Made by a program: the position numbers and the translations under genes
NCBI GenBank assembly: GCA_018398805.1
Contig: JAGFBZ010001926.1
Location: forward strand, 310,001 to 374,000
Origin: Hirundichthys speculiger
Taxonomy: Eukaryota; Chordata; Actinopteri; Beloniformes; Exocoetidae
Direction: 5' to 3'
DNA length: 64,000 nt
In this document: positions 47,853 through 59,711 of the stretch, piece by piece
Layout: the number at the start of each line of letters is the position of its first letter
Numbering within the stretch: the first letter of the stretch is position 1
The notes under the pieces: generated by a model
Database searches by the model: none
The model's input: only the letters and a program-made list of their open reading frames with translations
Told to the model about the DNA's origin: nothing

Positions 47853-47913
47853 CCATCTATCCATCCATCCATCCATCCATCCATCCATCCATCCATCCAT
47901 CCATCCATCCATA
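47853..47913. repeat. (ATCC)n microsatellite, LINE tail
   Basis: About 14 CCAT/ATCC units directly after the LINE AATAAAGT box. This is the usual tail of such elements. Confidence 0.95.
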
Positions 47914-50613
47914 CAAGAGCAACATTCATTTAAGAAATATTAAAAAGGTACAGGCATATTTTGTCATTCCACTGCATAATATTGCAAAGAGATTCAAGGA
48001 ATCCATAGAAATTTCAGCGCATAAATGGCCAGAGCAGGCGCTGAGACTGGACATCAATAATCTCTGATTCCTCAGTCAGCACTGCATCAAGAAATGTCAT
48101 CCATCAATTGCTAATATAACTACATGAGCAAGAGGTTGCTGTGCTCTAGACAGCTTTGCCAAGCACTACAATAAGGAGCTACACTCACAAATGATTCTTT
48201 AAGCTGTACTGTGCAAAAAGAAGGTTAATGTTAACCTTATCCACAGGGGGTGTTGACATCTCTGGGCTCAGAGGCATTTGGGAATATGTATTACAGTCAG
48301 ACAAGATCAGTACTCCAGGTCTCTTTTTGGAAAACATGGATGTTGTGTGTTGCCGACTAAAAATGAAAGGGACTTTCCAGTTTGTTAGCAGCAACGAGTT
48401 CAAGGACAAGGATCTGTGATAATATAAGGATGTACTGGAAGCTTTGGCAAAGTTCATTTACACTTGATGATGATGGGTGCATTAATGCAAAAGAAAAAAA
48501 AAGTTAAAATATTAACACATTTTAGCTGCCTTCAAATCTACATCTTTTCCAAAGACATTCATGCATTAACGACATACAACACATTCAACCATGTAAGCAG
48601 CATGTATTGCACACTGGTATGGCAGTCATCGTTAGGAAGTGTAAGTCACCTTAAAAATGTAATTATGTATCATATATCATTCATGGCTGCTTCATAGCAT
48701 ATTCTGGTTTTAGAAAGCAAGTGCCAGGCAGCTGACCACAATGGCTGACTTTTACTACAGTACATGATGCAATCCAGTATGTGAGTTTGGCTGGTCAGCT
48801 GGATAGCTTTCTACATTTTACAATTAACCAGACTTATAGTGCAGCATGCATCTCACAAATGCCAGTTGTCTCTCTTTCCATCTTCTCTGGTATATTGTAT
48901 TAACTGGGAGACACAGGTAAGACAATACTACTATACAATACTACTACTACTACTTCAATTATTGGTACAATAATGTCGGATATGATTTGTTTTTGAATTT
49001 TTCAGAGAGGTTTTCTATTGGTCTGGTAAAAGTCTCTTGTGTCTTAAAGAAAAAAAACGGACTATATAAAACTTATGGTCTTAAGTAAACTAAGTAGACT
49101 ATGGTTAATTTTTCAACATATCCCTAATTAAAAATGTGGACAGTCATCACTTATTTGTTAAACTATCTCAGCTCAAAGAGTGGATGTCACATTGGCTTTG
49201 CAAAAGGTCAGGGAAGCCAACAGCTAGGGGGGAAGGAGTGGATCAGAGACTGCTGATCCCATCAAATACTCGGCAAAACAACCTTGTTTAAGGGGCTTTC
49301 ACTCTAAATGGACTTCCTGGACTGTTTCACTAAGTGGAGATGACGGGATTTAAAATGTAACATATGGAAGGATCTGGGTTTACTTTCGTGGTCCAGCATG
49401 ACTATAACAAGATATAAGCAAAATATTGTTCATCCTGCATTCTGTATATTCCCACTTTAGTCTAAAAAGCCTTTATGTTAATACCCACATCTAAATCAAT
49501 ACAACGTTTCTTACACTGTAAACATATGTATCTTACTTTCCAAAACTACTCACATTTGCAGTCGTCATCTGATTAAATGTAAAGTGAATCCATTATACTA
49601 GTACAAGGGAAGGAGAAAGAAATGATAGACTTGTGTTGCTTCAAAATTGCAAATGTGTAGATCTATGGATGAGTGCTTAGTGCCCAGCTGCCAGCAAAGA
49701 GTGAGGGGGAGACACAACAGCTCCTTGTGTTTAGGCTGAAAGACACGCCAAGAAGGAGAAAGCTAAAGGTCTAGGAGTGTATCTCAGCTGTCTTTATAGA
49801 TCCCGTCCTCCTGTTGAAGGAACCTACAACCCTTAATGTTCTTCCATAGACAGGCCAGCAGTGGTGAATCAATGCTATAAAATACAAAATATAAACTAGA
49901 ATTCACCTTCATCTGTTTTTAAATCCAGATCAGATTTTGTTTTTTTTTAAAAGGGCAACATCGGGAGGGACCCAGGCCCCTGCCATTAAAAACATGGTCC
50001 ATGTTTTGTTTTTACACATCTGGAGAACTGGTTCCTTTCACCTCATTCCTTCATCTCCTCATAATAAGCTGAGGATAAACATAAATTCTTAGGGACACTT
50101 TGAAAGATAGAGCAGCCTGACAAATTGTTTTTGACAATGAGGAAAAGATTGTTTTGATTTGAAAAGTGGGTTTGATTTGCTGCCAAGCCGCCCTGTCTGG
50201 TGGATGAGATCACAAATTCTGTTTTTTAGATGAGACAGTTATATTGTAGAAACTGGTTTAGTAACTCTGAAAAAGGTATCTAATGTGCCCGTGATCATCT
50301 TCATGATGCATCACTGGTTCAAACTAGCCTTCATATTGTTTGACTTACAGGGGTTTCTTACTATTATTAGCGCCCACCCACTCCCTGTTGCAGTTGCTTT
50401 CCTTCCAGTATTTCCTGATTGCATTTTTCATTCTTGTGTCAGCCACGTTCCCTGTGGTTGTGTGCTGTGTACTTTCCCTGATAGTTCATAAAGTCACATC
50501 CTCATCATAATCAAAACTATTTTAGAAATTCGGGTCTAAGAGGAAGTTTATCAATCCTCCCCCTTACAAAGCAACATGTTCCTAATGTCAGTTAAGACAC
50601 TTATGCGTTTCAC
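47914..50613. other. intergenic, no gene recognised
   Basis: AT-rich sequence with short CTA-type triplets near 48928-48955. Nothing coding or repetitive that I can support. Confidence 0.6.
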
Positions 50614-50684
50614 AGTGGTGTGCAAAAGTGAGGGTGATAAATTTATTAAAAACAAGTCAATGCATTTATTTAAATTCTCTAACT

Positions 50685-50762
50685 GTGAAGCATGGGAGTG
50701 GATCAGTTATGCTTTGGACCTGTTTTGCAGCCAGTGACACAGAAATAAGTTCCCTGTCCTAA
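50685..50762 (+). pseudogene. Tc1/mariner transposase scrap
   Basis: One frame reads VKHGSGSVMLWTCFAASD before a stop at 50760-50762, matching the VKHGGGSIMLWGCF block of fish Tc1-like transposases. Upstream, CAGTGGTGTGCAAAAGTG near 50613 resembles a Tc1-type terminus. No intact TIR pair or TA duplication found; an old remnant. Confidence 0.55.
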
Positions 50763-52580
50763 GCATTCAAAAAACGATGTCAAACCCCAAAACAGGAGTG
50801 GATTCATCAGGGCTGAATAATCAACTACATGTGATTAACAGTGGCTGATGATTCCTCTAAAGATATGATGGAATTGTAGTTGTAACCAATCACAAAATAC
50901 TTGCCAAAGAGTCTTTTCTTTCTTCTCCTTTCCTTTCTTTTTTTTTTTTTAACTTCAAAAGCTTTGAGTTAAAAAGAGGAACTACTTCAAAATATTGAAT
51001 TTTAATACAAGCTTTATTGGAAACATAACATCTTCTATAGGATGAACAAATACAAAAGGTGAAAAGAACAATACAGCATAAGTAGAAAATAAATGTGTGA
51101 CTCAGGCTGGTGACATTTAATTTCTTTTGTGAGGATAGGTACATTTAAATATCACTTTAATAATTCACCTATTTTTAACTATTTGATGATTGAATATAAG
51201 ATGTTAGTTGTAAGTCAAAGTTACATTTCACGGACTGTCTTTCCAAAGATTTTTTGATTGTCATAATTTGTCAATCAGACCAACCTGCATAAAATGGGGG
51301 AAAAAAAAGAGAAGAATTTGAGACTTTATGTAAATATTAATGTTATTATTTTACGACTCGGCGCAGACTTTCATCCCAAATGACTCACAAAAAGCCCCTT
51401 TGTAAAGCTGGGCTTTGCACCAGTGAAATGCAGGTAGAGTACATCGCTCAAGGGTGCAGCCGTTCCACATAATACTTGTATTAAAACAGGTCGTGCTCAA
51501 ATTAAGTGGATCCATGAATTGAAATGAAAAAGGGTCCTTTTTGAAAAGAAAATAGATTAGTTTTGCTGATAGATGATCACTTGAAAGCTTTGTCCTGTGA
51601 ATGAGGAAATTTTGACCAGTTGCAGTAAAACTGATTTATATCAGGTAAGATGTTGTCCTGAGGGCCACTGCAGGGGGGTTGAAGGATACGGCAATTTATC
51701 CTTGAATATATCAAAGCCCGTTTAAGTTGCTTGTTTCTGCAGACGTGCTTTTTCCTTGTTTACACCGAATAACCTTATTTACTTTAAGATGAACTCCTCA
51801 AATAGTGTTTTAACTTTACATTCCTGAGACAGATTGCATTGAGTTTGCTAAGTTAGTAACATCAAACGTTAAAGGCGTTTGCCAAATATTTCTGCCGACA
51901 GTATGCAAGACTGGTGCAGCGCTGACCTTTTAATACAAGTATATTAAACAGATATCCCCCTGGCACTGTTCATTATTGTTGTAACACTAGCTCAAGTACT
52001 GTAGTGTGAAAGTAAAAATTGCGGTTCCCCTCAACCAAGACCTGCTCATTATTGTCCATGTGAACAGCTTGTCTGATTCATTAAGCATTTCCCGCATTAT
52101 GTGCTCAAGAGACCCAGAGAAAGCAAAGAAGAAGGAACTGCATGAAAGAGGAGGATGATGATAGGTTGTGTTTTAGCCTGGGTGTGCCTGAAGTGAAATA
52201 TGATTGATTAGTGCATTCTTGGGTAGACATGCCCTCACTGCAGCTGAAAACTGTTAACTCAATGTGCACGGACTGGGTTGAAGGAAGAATCCAACCTGTT
52301 GTGATTGGCTAGCAAATATTATGGTTGGCTGGTCAGGCCACAGTTCAAGTACTGCGGAGGCAAAATAAATAAACATTCTACAATGGAAATCAGGGTGTGT
52401 AATACACCCTGTCCACATTTGCTGAATATGAACATGTTTGTTGGTGTTTTTATGGATCTATGGATAAAATGTTATAGGTTACATTTTTCCTTGGTTGACA
52501 TGAAACATAATATGTCAGAAACAGAGCATTCCCCAACATCCATTTGCAAGTTTTAAACAAACATAACATTATTCAAATCT

Positions 52581-52616
<36 letters not shown>

Positions 52617-53002
52617 GCACCCTGTCAGTTATTAGAGTAACTGAACCAGTGGAAGGAAATAGTGACTGGTGAGATTTTACATGTGGCATTAACATCACCA
52701 GCTTGTGGTTAATTTTTTGGGATCAATCATTCATCCAAGATGGGTCAATGTGGATGGCAGATTAACTTTGACAAAAATCAGATTAAATATTTTTTTTGGT
52801 AGTTAGATGCTGGTGCTTGCAAGGCTGGGGAAACACAAGAGGCATCATAATCAGCAAGGACGTGAGCATGTTTGTCAGCAGCCGTTGGTAATCACATCAG
52901 TCTCAAGGAAACCACTCTTACTGAGAGCTGTCATTATACTGTGGGACTATGAAGAGTCTGTGGGGCCATGTTCCAGATCTCCTTTGACCCTGCTGTGATC
53001 TA
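50763..53002. other. intergenic, no gene recognised
   Basis: AT-rich; contains the (AG)15 microsatellite at 52585-52614. Nothing else stands out. Confidence 0.6.
52585..52614. repeat. (AG)15 microsatellite
   Basis: Pure AG dinucleotide run. Confidence 0.95.
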
Positions 53003-55655
53003 CACTGTAAAAATTGTTGCTTAGATCCAACTTAAAAAAAAATGAGGCAACATTTTCTAACCTTTTTTTAGTAGTTGAGTGAACTTCTTGTTTTTTTGAT
53101 TCTGGAAAACTCCAAAATTTAGATTTTACTGTGTTCATTTTTTTAAGCACTGTCTTATAGACTAAGCAAAAAACCTGAGTTTAACTGACTAAAAAAACAA
53201 TCAGTTGTTAAGTATATTATACTTAATTAAATAGAGTAAAATCTATCTGAATAAACTGATTTGGACAAATTCAAATAATTGATTTTAAATTTAAAAAAAT
53301 GTTCCTAAAGTCTAAATTACTTAATAAAAATTGTAAGAAACAACTAATAAAATCTTTTACACTTAAGAAAGTCAGGCATTGTGTCCAACATTTTTATTTA
53401 TAAAAAGCAATTTTTGCCACTTTACAGTTCTTAACTGAATAACAACTGTGTTTTTAAAATCTAAATAGATCAAAGTAATCTGTGACCTTTTTTATTTAAA
53501 GATGCACATTAGATGTTAGAACATTTCAACAATTTACAGAACACAAATTCTGACCTGCAGCTGACAACACCTTCACAGTGAAAACATTTATCATAAACTT
53601 CAGTCAAACCTGCCTAAAAGGACAAGAAAATAACAATTAGTAGGTGCTGTCCATTGAGCTTCACAGATCTTTTACACACCAAAGTCTGGAAATCCAACAG
53701 GAGCTGAAAATGCACGGGTGGACCATCTTAGAAGAGAAGCTGGTTTTGGAGCGTCATGAAGTTGGCTGTTGGTTTTGGGTGCAGTGAGTCTAGTCCAACA
53801 AAAAGTCTTTGGAAGACCTCAAATGTCTCAGAGTTTAGGTGGATACTCCAGATTTAGGGCAGATACTAATGCTGATGCTCAGGGTCACATCTCTCTTCTT
53901 AGAAACTGATGTCACTGGATCCTGGAGTAATAAGTGAATAATTAAACACAATCTTACAGACAGGCCTTGTCAATCCAATCTGTTATTATTACTGTGGGTC
54001 TTCACTAAATTAAACAGAGCAGTGTTCTCCAACTGTCCTGCATGTTTTAGAGCAATGGTTCTCAATCTTTTTTGAACAAACTCCCCCTGAGCCACCATGA
54101 TGCTCTTAATGCCCCCCTCCCCCCCGAAAAAAAGAGAGAAAAAAAAGAAAAATGTGTGCGTGTATGTAAGCATGGATTTTAATTTGTGGAAATGGAAATA
54201 AAGAAAATAACATGGAAATAATATTATAATACTTGAGTTGCGCTGGGATGGAAATCTCTTCAGTTGATATTCTGGACTGTGAGGCTGAATTTCTGAGATT
54301 GAACTGTGAGATTGAATTTAAATCAAACTGATCTTTCTAAAGAGAGAAAGGCCACGCTGCCTTTTATGATTTTTGAATTCATCACAACATTTGTAAATAA
54401 ATTCTTGGAACTAAGAAAAAACACCACCATAGCAGAATTTGTTGAAAATCAGTTTTATGGGTAGGCTAATTGAAGATGCCAACAACATCATGCACACTTC
54501 ACGTGAACAGCGGTAAATTATCTAATCAAAACCTGGAAGCACTTGTGCGTCAATTAATGCGCCTTAAACATTTCAAACGGCCATTTTAGGAGTAGACTAC
54601 TGACAAGGCACAACCGGGCAACGAGAAAAAAAGAAAACTATTTACAAAAGGACAAGACTGGTGCTCTTCATTTTTAGTGGGAGCCCTGTGCTTGGTGGGC
54701 TGCTGCCAGCTGATGTACATTTCTCGGTGATGGAATAAATCCATAATTTATGTAATTAGCATTGTACTGCCCGGACTTTTTATTGTTTTATGCCATTTTT
54801 GATTGTACTGTAAATGTTTGTGGAAGTTTAAAACAGAGTTCTCAAGGCGTGGCACCCCTCATTTGTGCCTGAGCGCCCCCCTCTCAGCCTTGACGTTTCC
54901 AGCGCACCCCTAAAGGTTCAGAACGCCCCCTGGGGGACGGTACTGCCCCGTTGAGAAACCCTATTTTAGAGAGAAACATTGAAGAACACTGAAATAGAGC
55001 TTCCAGGCTACAAACAGTGCTTTTCATGATTAGCTCGCATGTTAGCATTAGCCCAGACTTATTTCTGTTAGCCAGAATTTGACAGTGGCAGTAAAAAACA
55101 GTAGCCGACTAAAAATAATCCTCCGAGATAACATTGATAATCGTGAAGACAATATTATTTTGAAAATATGAAAGACAAACCGAATTTGTCTAAGAAACAA
55201 ACTTTGTAAGGTTAGCTTTGTAGCCTACTATACTGACAACATAGTGGGAAAAGCCAAGCCATGCTTCTGCATTAAAGTCTGAATTAAATATTGCAGCACC
55301 CTCATGTAAATCCAGCTAAAATCTAATTTTGAGAAAATAAAAATGGTTACTTACATTTTTGATGTACAGCCGTCTCAGTCAAGCCAAGTGTGAATGTTGG
55401 AGTTTTGTACCGTCAAGTTCATCCTGCAGTATGTGGGCGTGTCAGAAACATTTAGTTTTGTAAACTCTCTTAAATTGAGGTCGAGAACTCAATTTTATGG
55501 TAATTTGAAGCAAATCAAATTTATGATTAAAAAAAATGTAAGTAAGTTCAATACTCAAACTTATTATCTGTAACTTTCACAAACAAAAAGAAATTGAAAC
55601 TGATTGAGACTGATAAGTAGATATGCTTAATAAAGCAGAAAGACTATTTACAGTG
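53003..55655. mobile_element. old DNA transposon with CACTGTAAA ends, interrupted by a hAT
   Basis: The left end CACTGTAAAAATTG and right end TTTACAGTG form a terminal inverted repeat of about 9 bp, each bordered by TA. The interior is AT-rich with no transposase frame. Without the nested hAT (and one copy of its duplication) it is about 1.73 kb. Superfamily is uncertain: CACTG ends suggest a CACTA/EnSpm relative, while the TA borders would fit another class. Confidence 0.5.
54053..54963. mobile_element. hAT-type MITE nested in the CACTG element
   Basis: A 911-bp element with an exact 8-bp duplication, TTTTAGAG (54045-54052 and 54964-54971). Left end CAATGGTTCTCAATC; right end read inward TAGGGTTTCTCAACG, sharing TTCTCAA. 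Both sub-termini carry C-rich CCCCC stretches. No coding capacity. Confidence 0.85.
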
Positions 55656-55789
55656 TATATGGAGACTGGAGTCTCTGCAGCAGCAAACACCATCACAACT
55701 TCTTCAATCCACTGGGCCAAGTTCAAACCTGTTTCTGGGGCTTATTAGTGAACAGTGGGGTGAGAAAGGTAGGTGTTCTTCATTCATGA

Positions 55790-56543
55790 TAGGTGTCTTC
55801 ACGGGTCCACTTTCATGGATCCGAACCCAAATGGACCTGTGAAAATTCGACCCGAAACCAACCCGACTCGAGCTATTATCATAAGTCCGAGGGTCCGATC
55901 CCGAATGGACCTTCAATATTTGGACCCAGAACCGACCCGACCTGAGTCTTTAGTTTCCGACCATGAACCAAACTGAATTACCCGAATAGAACCGAGATAA
56001 TACAGTCCATAGCTGCTCATGTTAAAAGTTGTCTAGTGTTGAATAAAACTTGATTTTCTTACCTAAAGTTGTCTTCTTCTACCCGGCTCAGTTGCTACAT
56101 AGGCTACGTGATGTAAACAACAATAAATCCACGTCGTTATTTTCTTTATGGATACATATGCTATTGGTAGCAACTGCTAACACTAATAGCCTACACCGGT
56201 CAGGACGTGTCGTAAATATGTTCTCATGCAGCGTTGTCATGTTGGCCATCCGTAGTGCTTTACAGCTGCCGGGCAAACCGCTAATAACACGCTACGGCAA
56301 CACGATTGTTTCATTACAAACACGCCACGTTAATTAATAATCATTTAATTAAATGACATTGGCTGCCACCACCAATATCTTTACCTCTCTCGAGTAAACG
56401 CGGACCCAGCCTGTCAGAGAGCACTGACCGGACTCGAGACTAACTGTACCGATTCTGACCCGAACCCGGAGTCAAATCTTTTGAATGGACCCGAGACCCG
56501 ATTCGGGTCGGGTTGGAACCTCGGGTTGTTCCAAAGACCTCTA
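55790..56543. mobile_element. hAT-type MITE with GACCCGA-rich ends
   Basis: A 754-bp element with an exact 8-bp duplication, ATTCATGA (55782-55789 and 56544-56551). Left end TAGGTGTCTTCACGGGTCC; right end read inward TAGAGGTCTTTGGAACAACC. Repeated ACCCGAC/GGGTCGGG motifs cluster within 200 bp of each end, as expected of subterminal transposase sites. No transposase frame. Confidence 0.85.
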
Positions 56544-56606
56544 ATTCATGATGATATACAAGAGAGCATTTAAATCACTGTCTCCAGGCATCTTATCTCT
56601 AAAATA

Positions 56607-56992
56607 GAGCTGTTTCCACTGACGCGGGTTCCGGGGCAAAACTTAGAGGCTGGAATTTTAACAGGACCGACCACCTCCTCAGCCGTCGCGTCTCCACTTA
56701 TGGTGACAGAGCCAGCTGTGCATAAATTACCATACCAGTGTGCATGGTGGTGGTAGTGTGGCACTTAAGCTGTTTGTCAACTGCCAAAAAAGAAAAGAAG
56801 AAAAAAAAAATGACGAAAAACAAACTAAAATGGAGGAGCTAAAGATGATTGTAGTGTTTCTGTTTGCTGTTTGTATAATACATAATGGTGACGCTGTATG
56901 AGGAAAGATGACTTGAACATGAAACGAACACTGGGCTCCTGAATGACATCATGTCCTGCCCCCACAGCATACCCAACCAGTGCGTCAACATC

Positions 56993-57024
<32 letters not shown>

Positions 57025-57157
57025 ATCCAGGAACATTTTTTTGATCCCATAGAGCTTCCCGAAAGCCTTTTTAGCGGGCTGTTCCTGGTAATGAAGACAC
57101 ATGTCAACGATCCGGCCCAAAAAACTACCCCGGAACCCCCGCTAGTGGAAATGCACC
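56607..57157. mobile_element. TIR element (MITE) carrying a C31 tract
   Basis: Left end GAGCTGTTTCCACTGACGCG then GGTTCCGGGG; right end read inward GGTGCATTTCCACTAGCGGG then GGTTCCGGGG. The two ends match closely over about 30 bp. Flanking TA is present on both sides, but no longer duplication is clear. The interior has an A/G-rich run near 56785-56810 and 31 consecutive C at 56994-57024. Superfamily not assigned. Confidence 0.7.
56994..57024. repeat. C31 homopolymer
   Basis: Thirty-one consecutive C, the longest C run in the window. On the minus strand it could form a G-quadruplex. Confidence 0.95.
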
Positions 57158-59000
57158 TATAAACACTAGTACTTATGTTTCGTCTTCTCAGAAGTCCCCT
57201 ACAATGATTTCTCACTCAAGACAGGTGAAAAAAACCTTTGCAGTCAAGGTGTCATTTTAACTCCCCCTTTGATAACCAAGTTGAAGACTCAAGGCGATCC
57301 ATGTTTCTGTCTTCCCACTATCAAAACATTCAGCATGGATAAATATATGTTTGCATAATTCACAACAGGAGAGTCGGGTATCACACCGTTCTACATGCTG
57401 ATTCCACTCAGATCCTGTCAGCGTTATACCGCCCCAGACAAAGAAATTTCAGCCGGTCTGTCTAAACATCTCTGCCTGTGGTTTTCTGGGTGGTCTTTGC
57501 GGTGAGGACAATCATTGTAATCCTGACCGTGGTGGGAGAATTAGGAGCTCACCAGGAGTTCAGTATGACCGTCACAGGAGTCCAGACTTGACAGGCCTGC
57601 AATTGAAAAGTCACTGTACTGTGAGGGACTGTCCTCTTCCTCCTGTCTGCCACTTATCTAGTTTGCTCAGATGCTGCCACACACACACCACACATGCGCA
57701 CACTCACACACCACATTTATTCACCCATCACACAATCATGTGCTGCAACAACAGTCCCTCCATCACCTCTGTCCCCTGCCCACTCTGGGAAGATGACGTG
57801 CGTTTGATGGCCAAAATCACTGCCCTGTCTACCTCCTCTGTCTCCTCTGCAGCAAGTGCACCGCTGCCTGAGGGTGGGGGTGGGAGGCTGACTGAGTGGC
57901 ATGTTTGTACTGCTCGGTGCCTTCAGAAGCGATTTATTACCGCTGATATGTTGTTTTGTTTGTTGCTTTGTGTGTCTCTCTTAATTAGCTCCATGGACAA
58001 ACAGTTATAATATGCCCCCTCAAAGCCACTACAGCTAATCAGGGATGCTGAGGAGTCAGAGATGAAGAGCAGAATGATGCTGACCTCAAAATGTCAGCTG
58101 GTGTTGCATTTCTTATTATTTACCACACAGTTTTGTGCAGTGGTGTTTATGATCATGCCTTAGGGTATTTACATATTTGAACTCTGCTTTTTGTCCATTG
58201 TTATTTCAGATAGAACAAATTAAAAAGGCTAGAAAAAAAACCTCGTGGCTTATTTTTGAAAGAATAGAAGCTCATTATGAGAAAACAGGCTGAACCTTGG
58301 CCACCCACGCCATTCATTTGGGCAGCCATGAGGCTCATTATCCTTTTGGAAACTCTTTAGGTCAGAGCACTACAACCTGCCCTCTACAATCACCACAGAA
58401 ACAAGTTCAGCAGAACTCAAAGGTTAGATGCCACATTACAGTCTTTTTAGACATTACAGTCTTTAAAAAAAAAAAAAAAAAAAAACTCTTTGCCAGTCAG
58501 CCAGTGAGCAAAGAGGAAACGATAAGAATGAGATGAAAAGAAGCAATTCTTGCCGGTCACAATGAGCTTGGGCAACTGATGGTGATAATGCAATCATACA
58601 CATTACTGCTTCTGCTGTTTTTGGATGTTTTTCCCCCCTGCAAGTCCACATAATATACTGTGATAATCTGTAGTTACAAGGACGAGCATGAGGAATACAG
58701 CTCGGTAAAAAACTGCTCATAATTTAAGTTTGGGAAAAAAAATTGTACTGTAAGTTGCGTTTTATACTCTGCAGCCTTGCAACCTGAGACAGTCATATTT
58801 AAGCTTATAAAAGATTTAAATCATTTAATAGTGGAATCTGCTGTTATTTCTTGTTGATAGATAGAATGCATTTACTGCTTCCTTTTGATGTTGCTACCAT
58901 GGTTTCATTTTCACTTAGGATCCATTGAGACAACAACTAAACAGAAGTAAAATTACTGTGAAAAGAAAGGCAAATTCCATAATACCATATTGATTCTCAT
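57158..59000. other. intergenic, no gene recognised
   Basis: Contains an A21 run (58465-58485) and CA-rich patches near 57678-57715. A 140-codon frame at 57588-58010 has no family signature. Confidence 0.6.
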
Positions 59001-59703
59001 TAGGGCTGGGCAACATAACGCGTTATTATCACATTAACGCATTCGTTTATTAATGCCGATATCTATTTTATCGCACATTAAGGCATGTTGCTCACATGCT
59101 TTTTTTTGAAAAATCTGCTACTGGCTGCTGTGGAACCGGAAGAGAATTAGCGGAAAAACGTGGAAAAGTAAAAACAGACATGGAAAACGGTAAAGTTACA
59201 TAACTTTCACATGGACATTTTCATTTTAAAGTTCTCCCAGACGGAGGATTCGACAGAAACAAGGTTATTTGTAACAACTTACAAGTTGAACTCCCCGTTA
59301 AAAGTTTCTGCTGTTACCTCAGAAATTGCCTGTTTTAATGTTACGATTGTGGCTCAGGATTTTGTTGGTTCCACTTTTTTTGATGTTTCATAAAAAACAG
59401 GATAACATTAATGCCCTGGCAGTGGCAGTAAGCTTTATTTTATTTTACATTTTTTAAGATGAGATTTACACTAAATATGTGTTACTGACAAGTGCTGATG
59501 TTAAAAGTGTTTGAACAACAAATGTTGTGGCACTTTAGCTCATATGGCAACAGAACATTTTAATTAAAGTGCACTTTACACTACTTTTAAGTTTCATTAT
59601 TTGATTTTGCGTATACAATGTGATTTATCAGGGAAATAATGCAACAAATAAAACAAATAACAAATAAACATAAAATAAAAATTTGAATCATTGCCCAGCC
59701 CTA
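59001..59703. mobile_element. hAT-type MITE with GGGCTGGGCAA ends
   Basis: A 703-bp element with TAGGGCTGGGCAACATAACGCG at the left and, read inward from the right, TAGGGCTGGGCAATGATTC, a 14-bp exact inverted repeat. It is flanked by ATTCTCAT (58993-59000) and ATTCTCTT (59704-59711), an 8-bp duplication with one mismatch. The AACGCGTT and ATTAACGCATT wording near the left end is typical of a widespread fish hAT family. No transposase. Confidence 0.85.
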
Positions 59704-59711
59704 ATTCTCTT

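Larger units (their letters stand above)
46575..47913 (+). mobile_element. 5'-truncated, internally deleted LINE (jockey/L2-like group)
   Basis: A fragment of a non-LTR retrotransposon. Recognisable reverse-transcriptase wording begins near 46575 and 46614 (VALSSHMMKVLEKPFLAHL). It then jumps to the later part (EFRALVDRFVEWVGENHLPL, NVDKT, DYRYPGV, FHFLRTLRSFNV), so the segment with the catalytic YxDD motif is missing. The C-terminal domain follows (NKLVRKAGSVIAC, DNPDHPLY). The 3' end has AATTTCCC, AATAAAGT and an (ATCC)n tail. It cannot be active. Exact clade is uncertain. Confidence 0.85.

Noticed and set aside
47853..47913. Regular short repeats that could be mistaken for a CRISPR array
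   Set aside because: A 4-bp microsatellite with no spacers, forming a LINE tail in a vertebrate genome.
57588..58010. 140-codon frame near 57.6 kb
   Set aside because: Thr/His/Ser-rich, crosses CA-type simple sequence, no domain, no exon signals.
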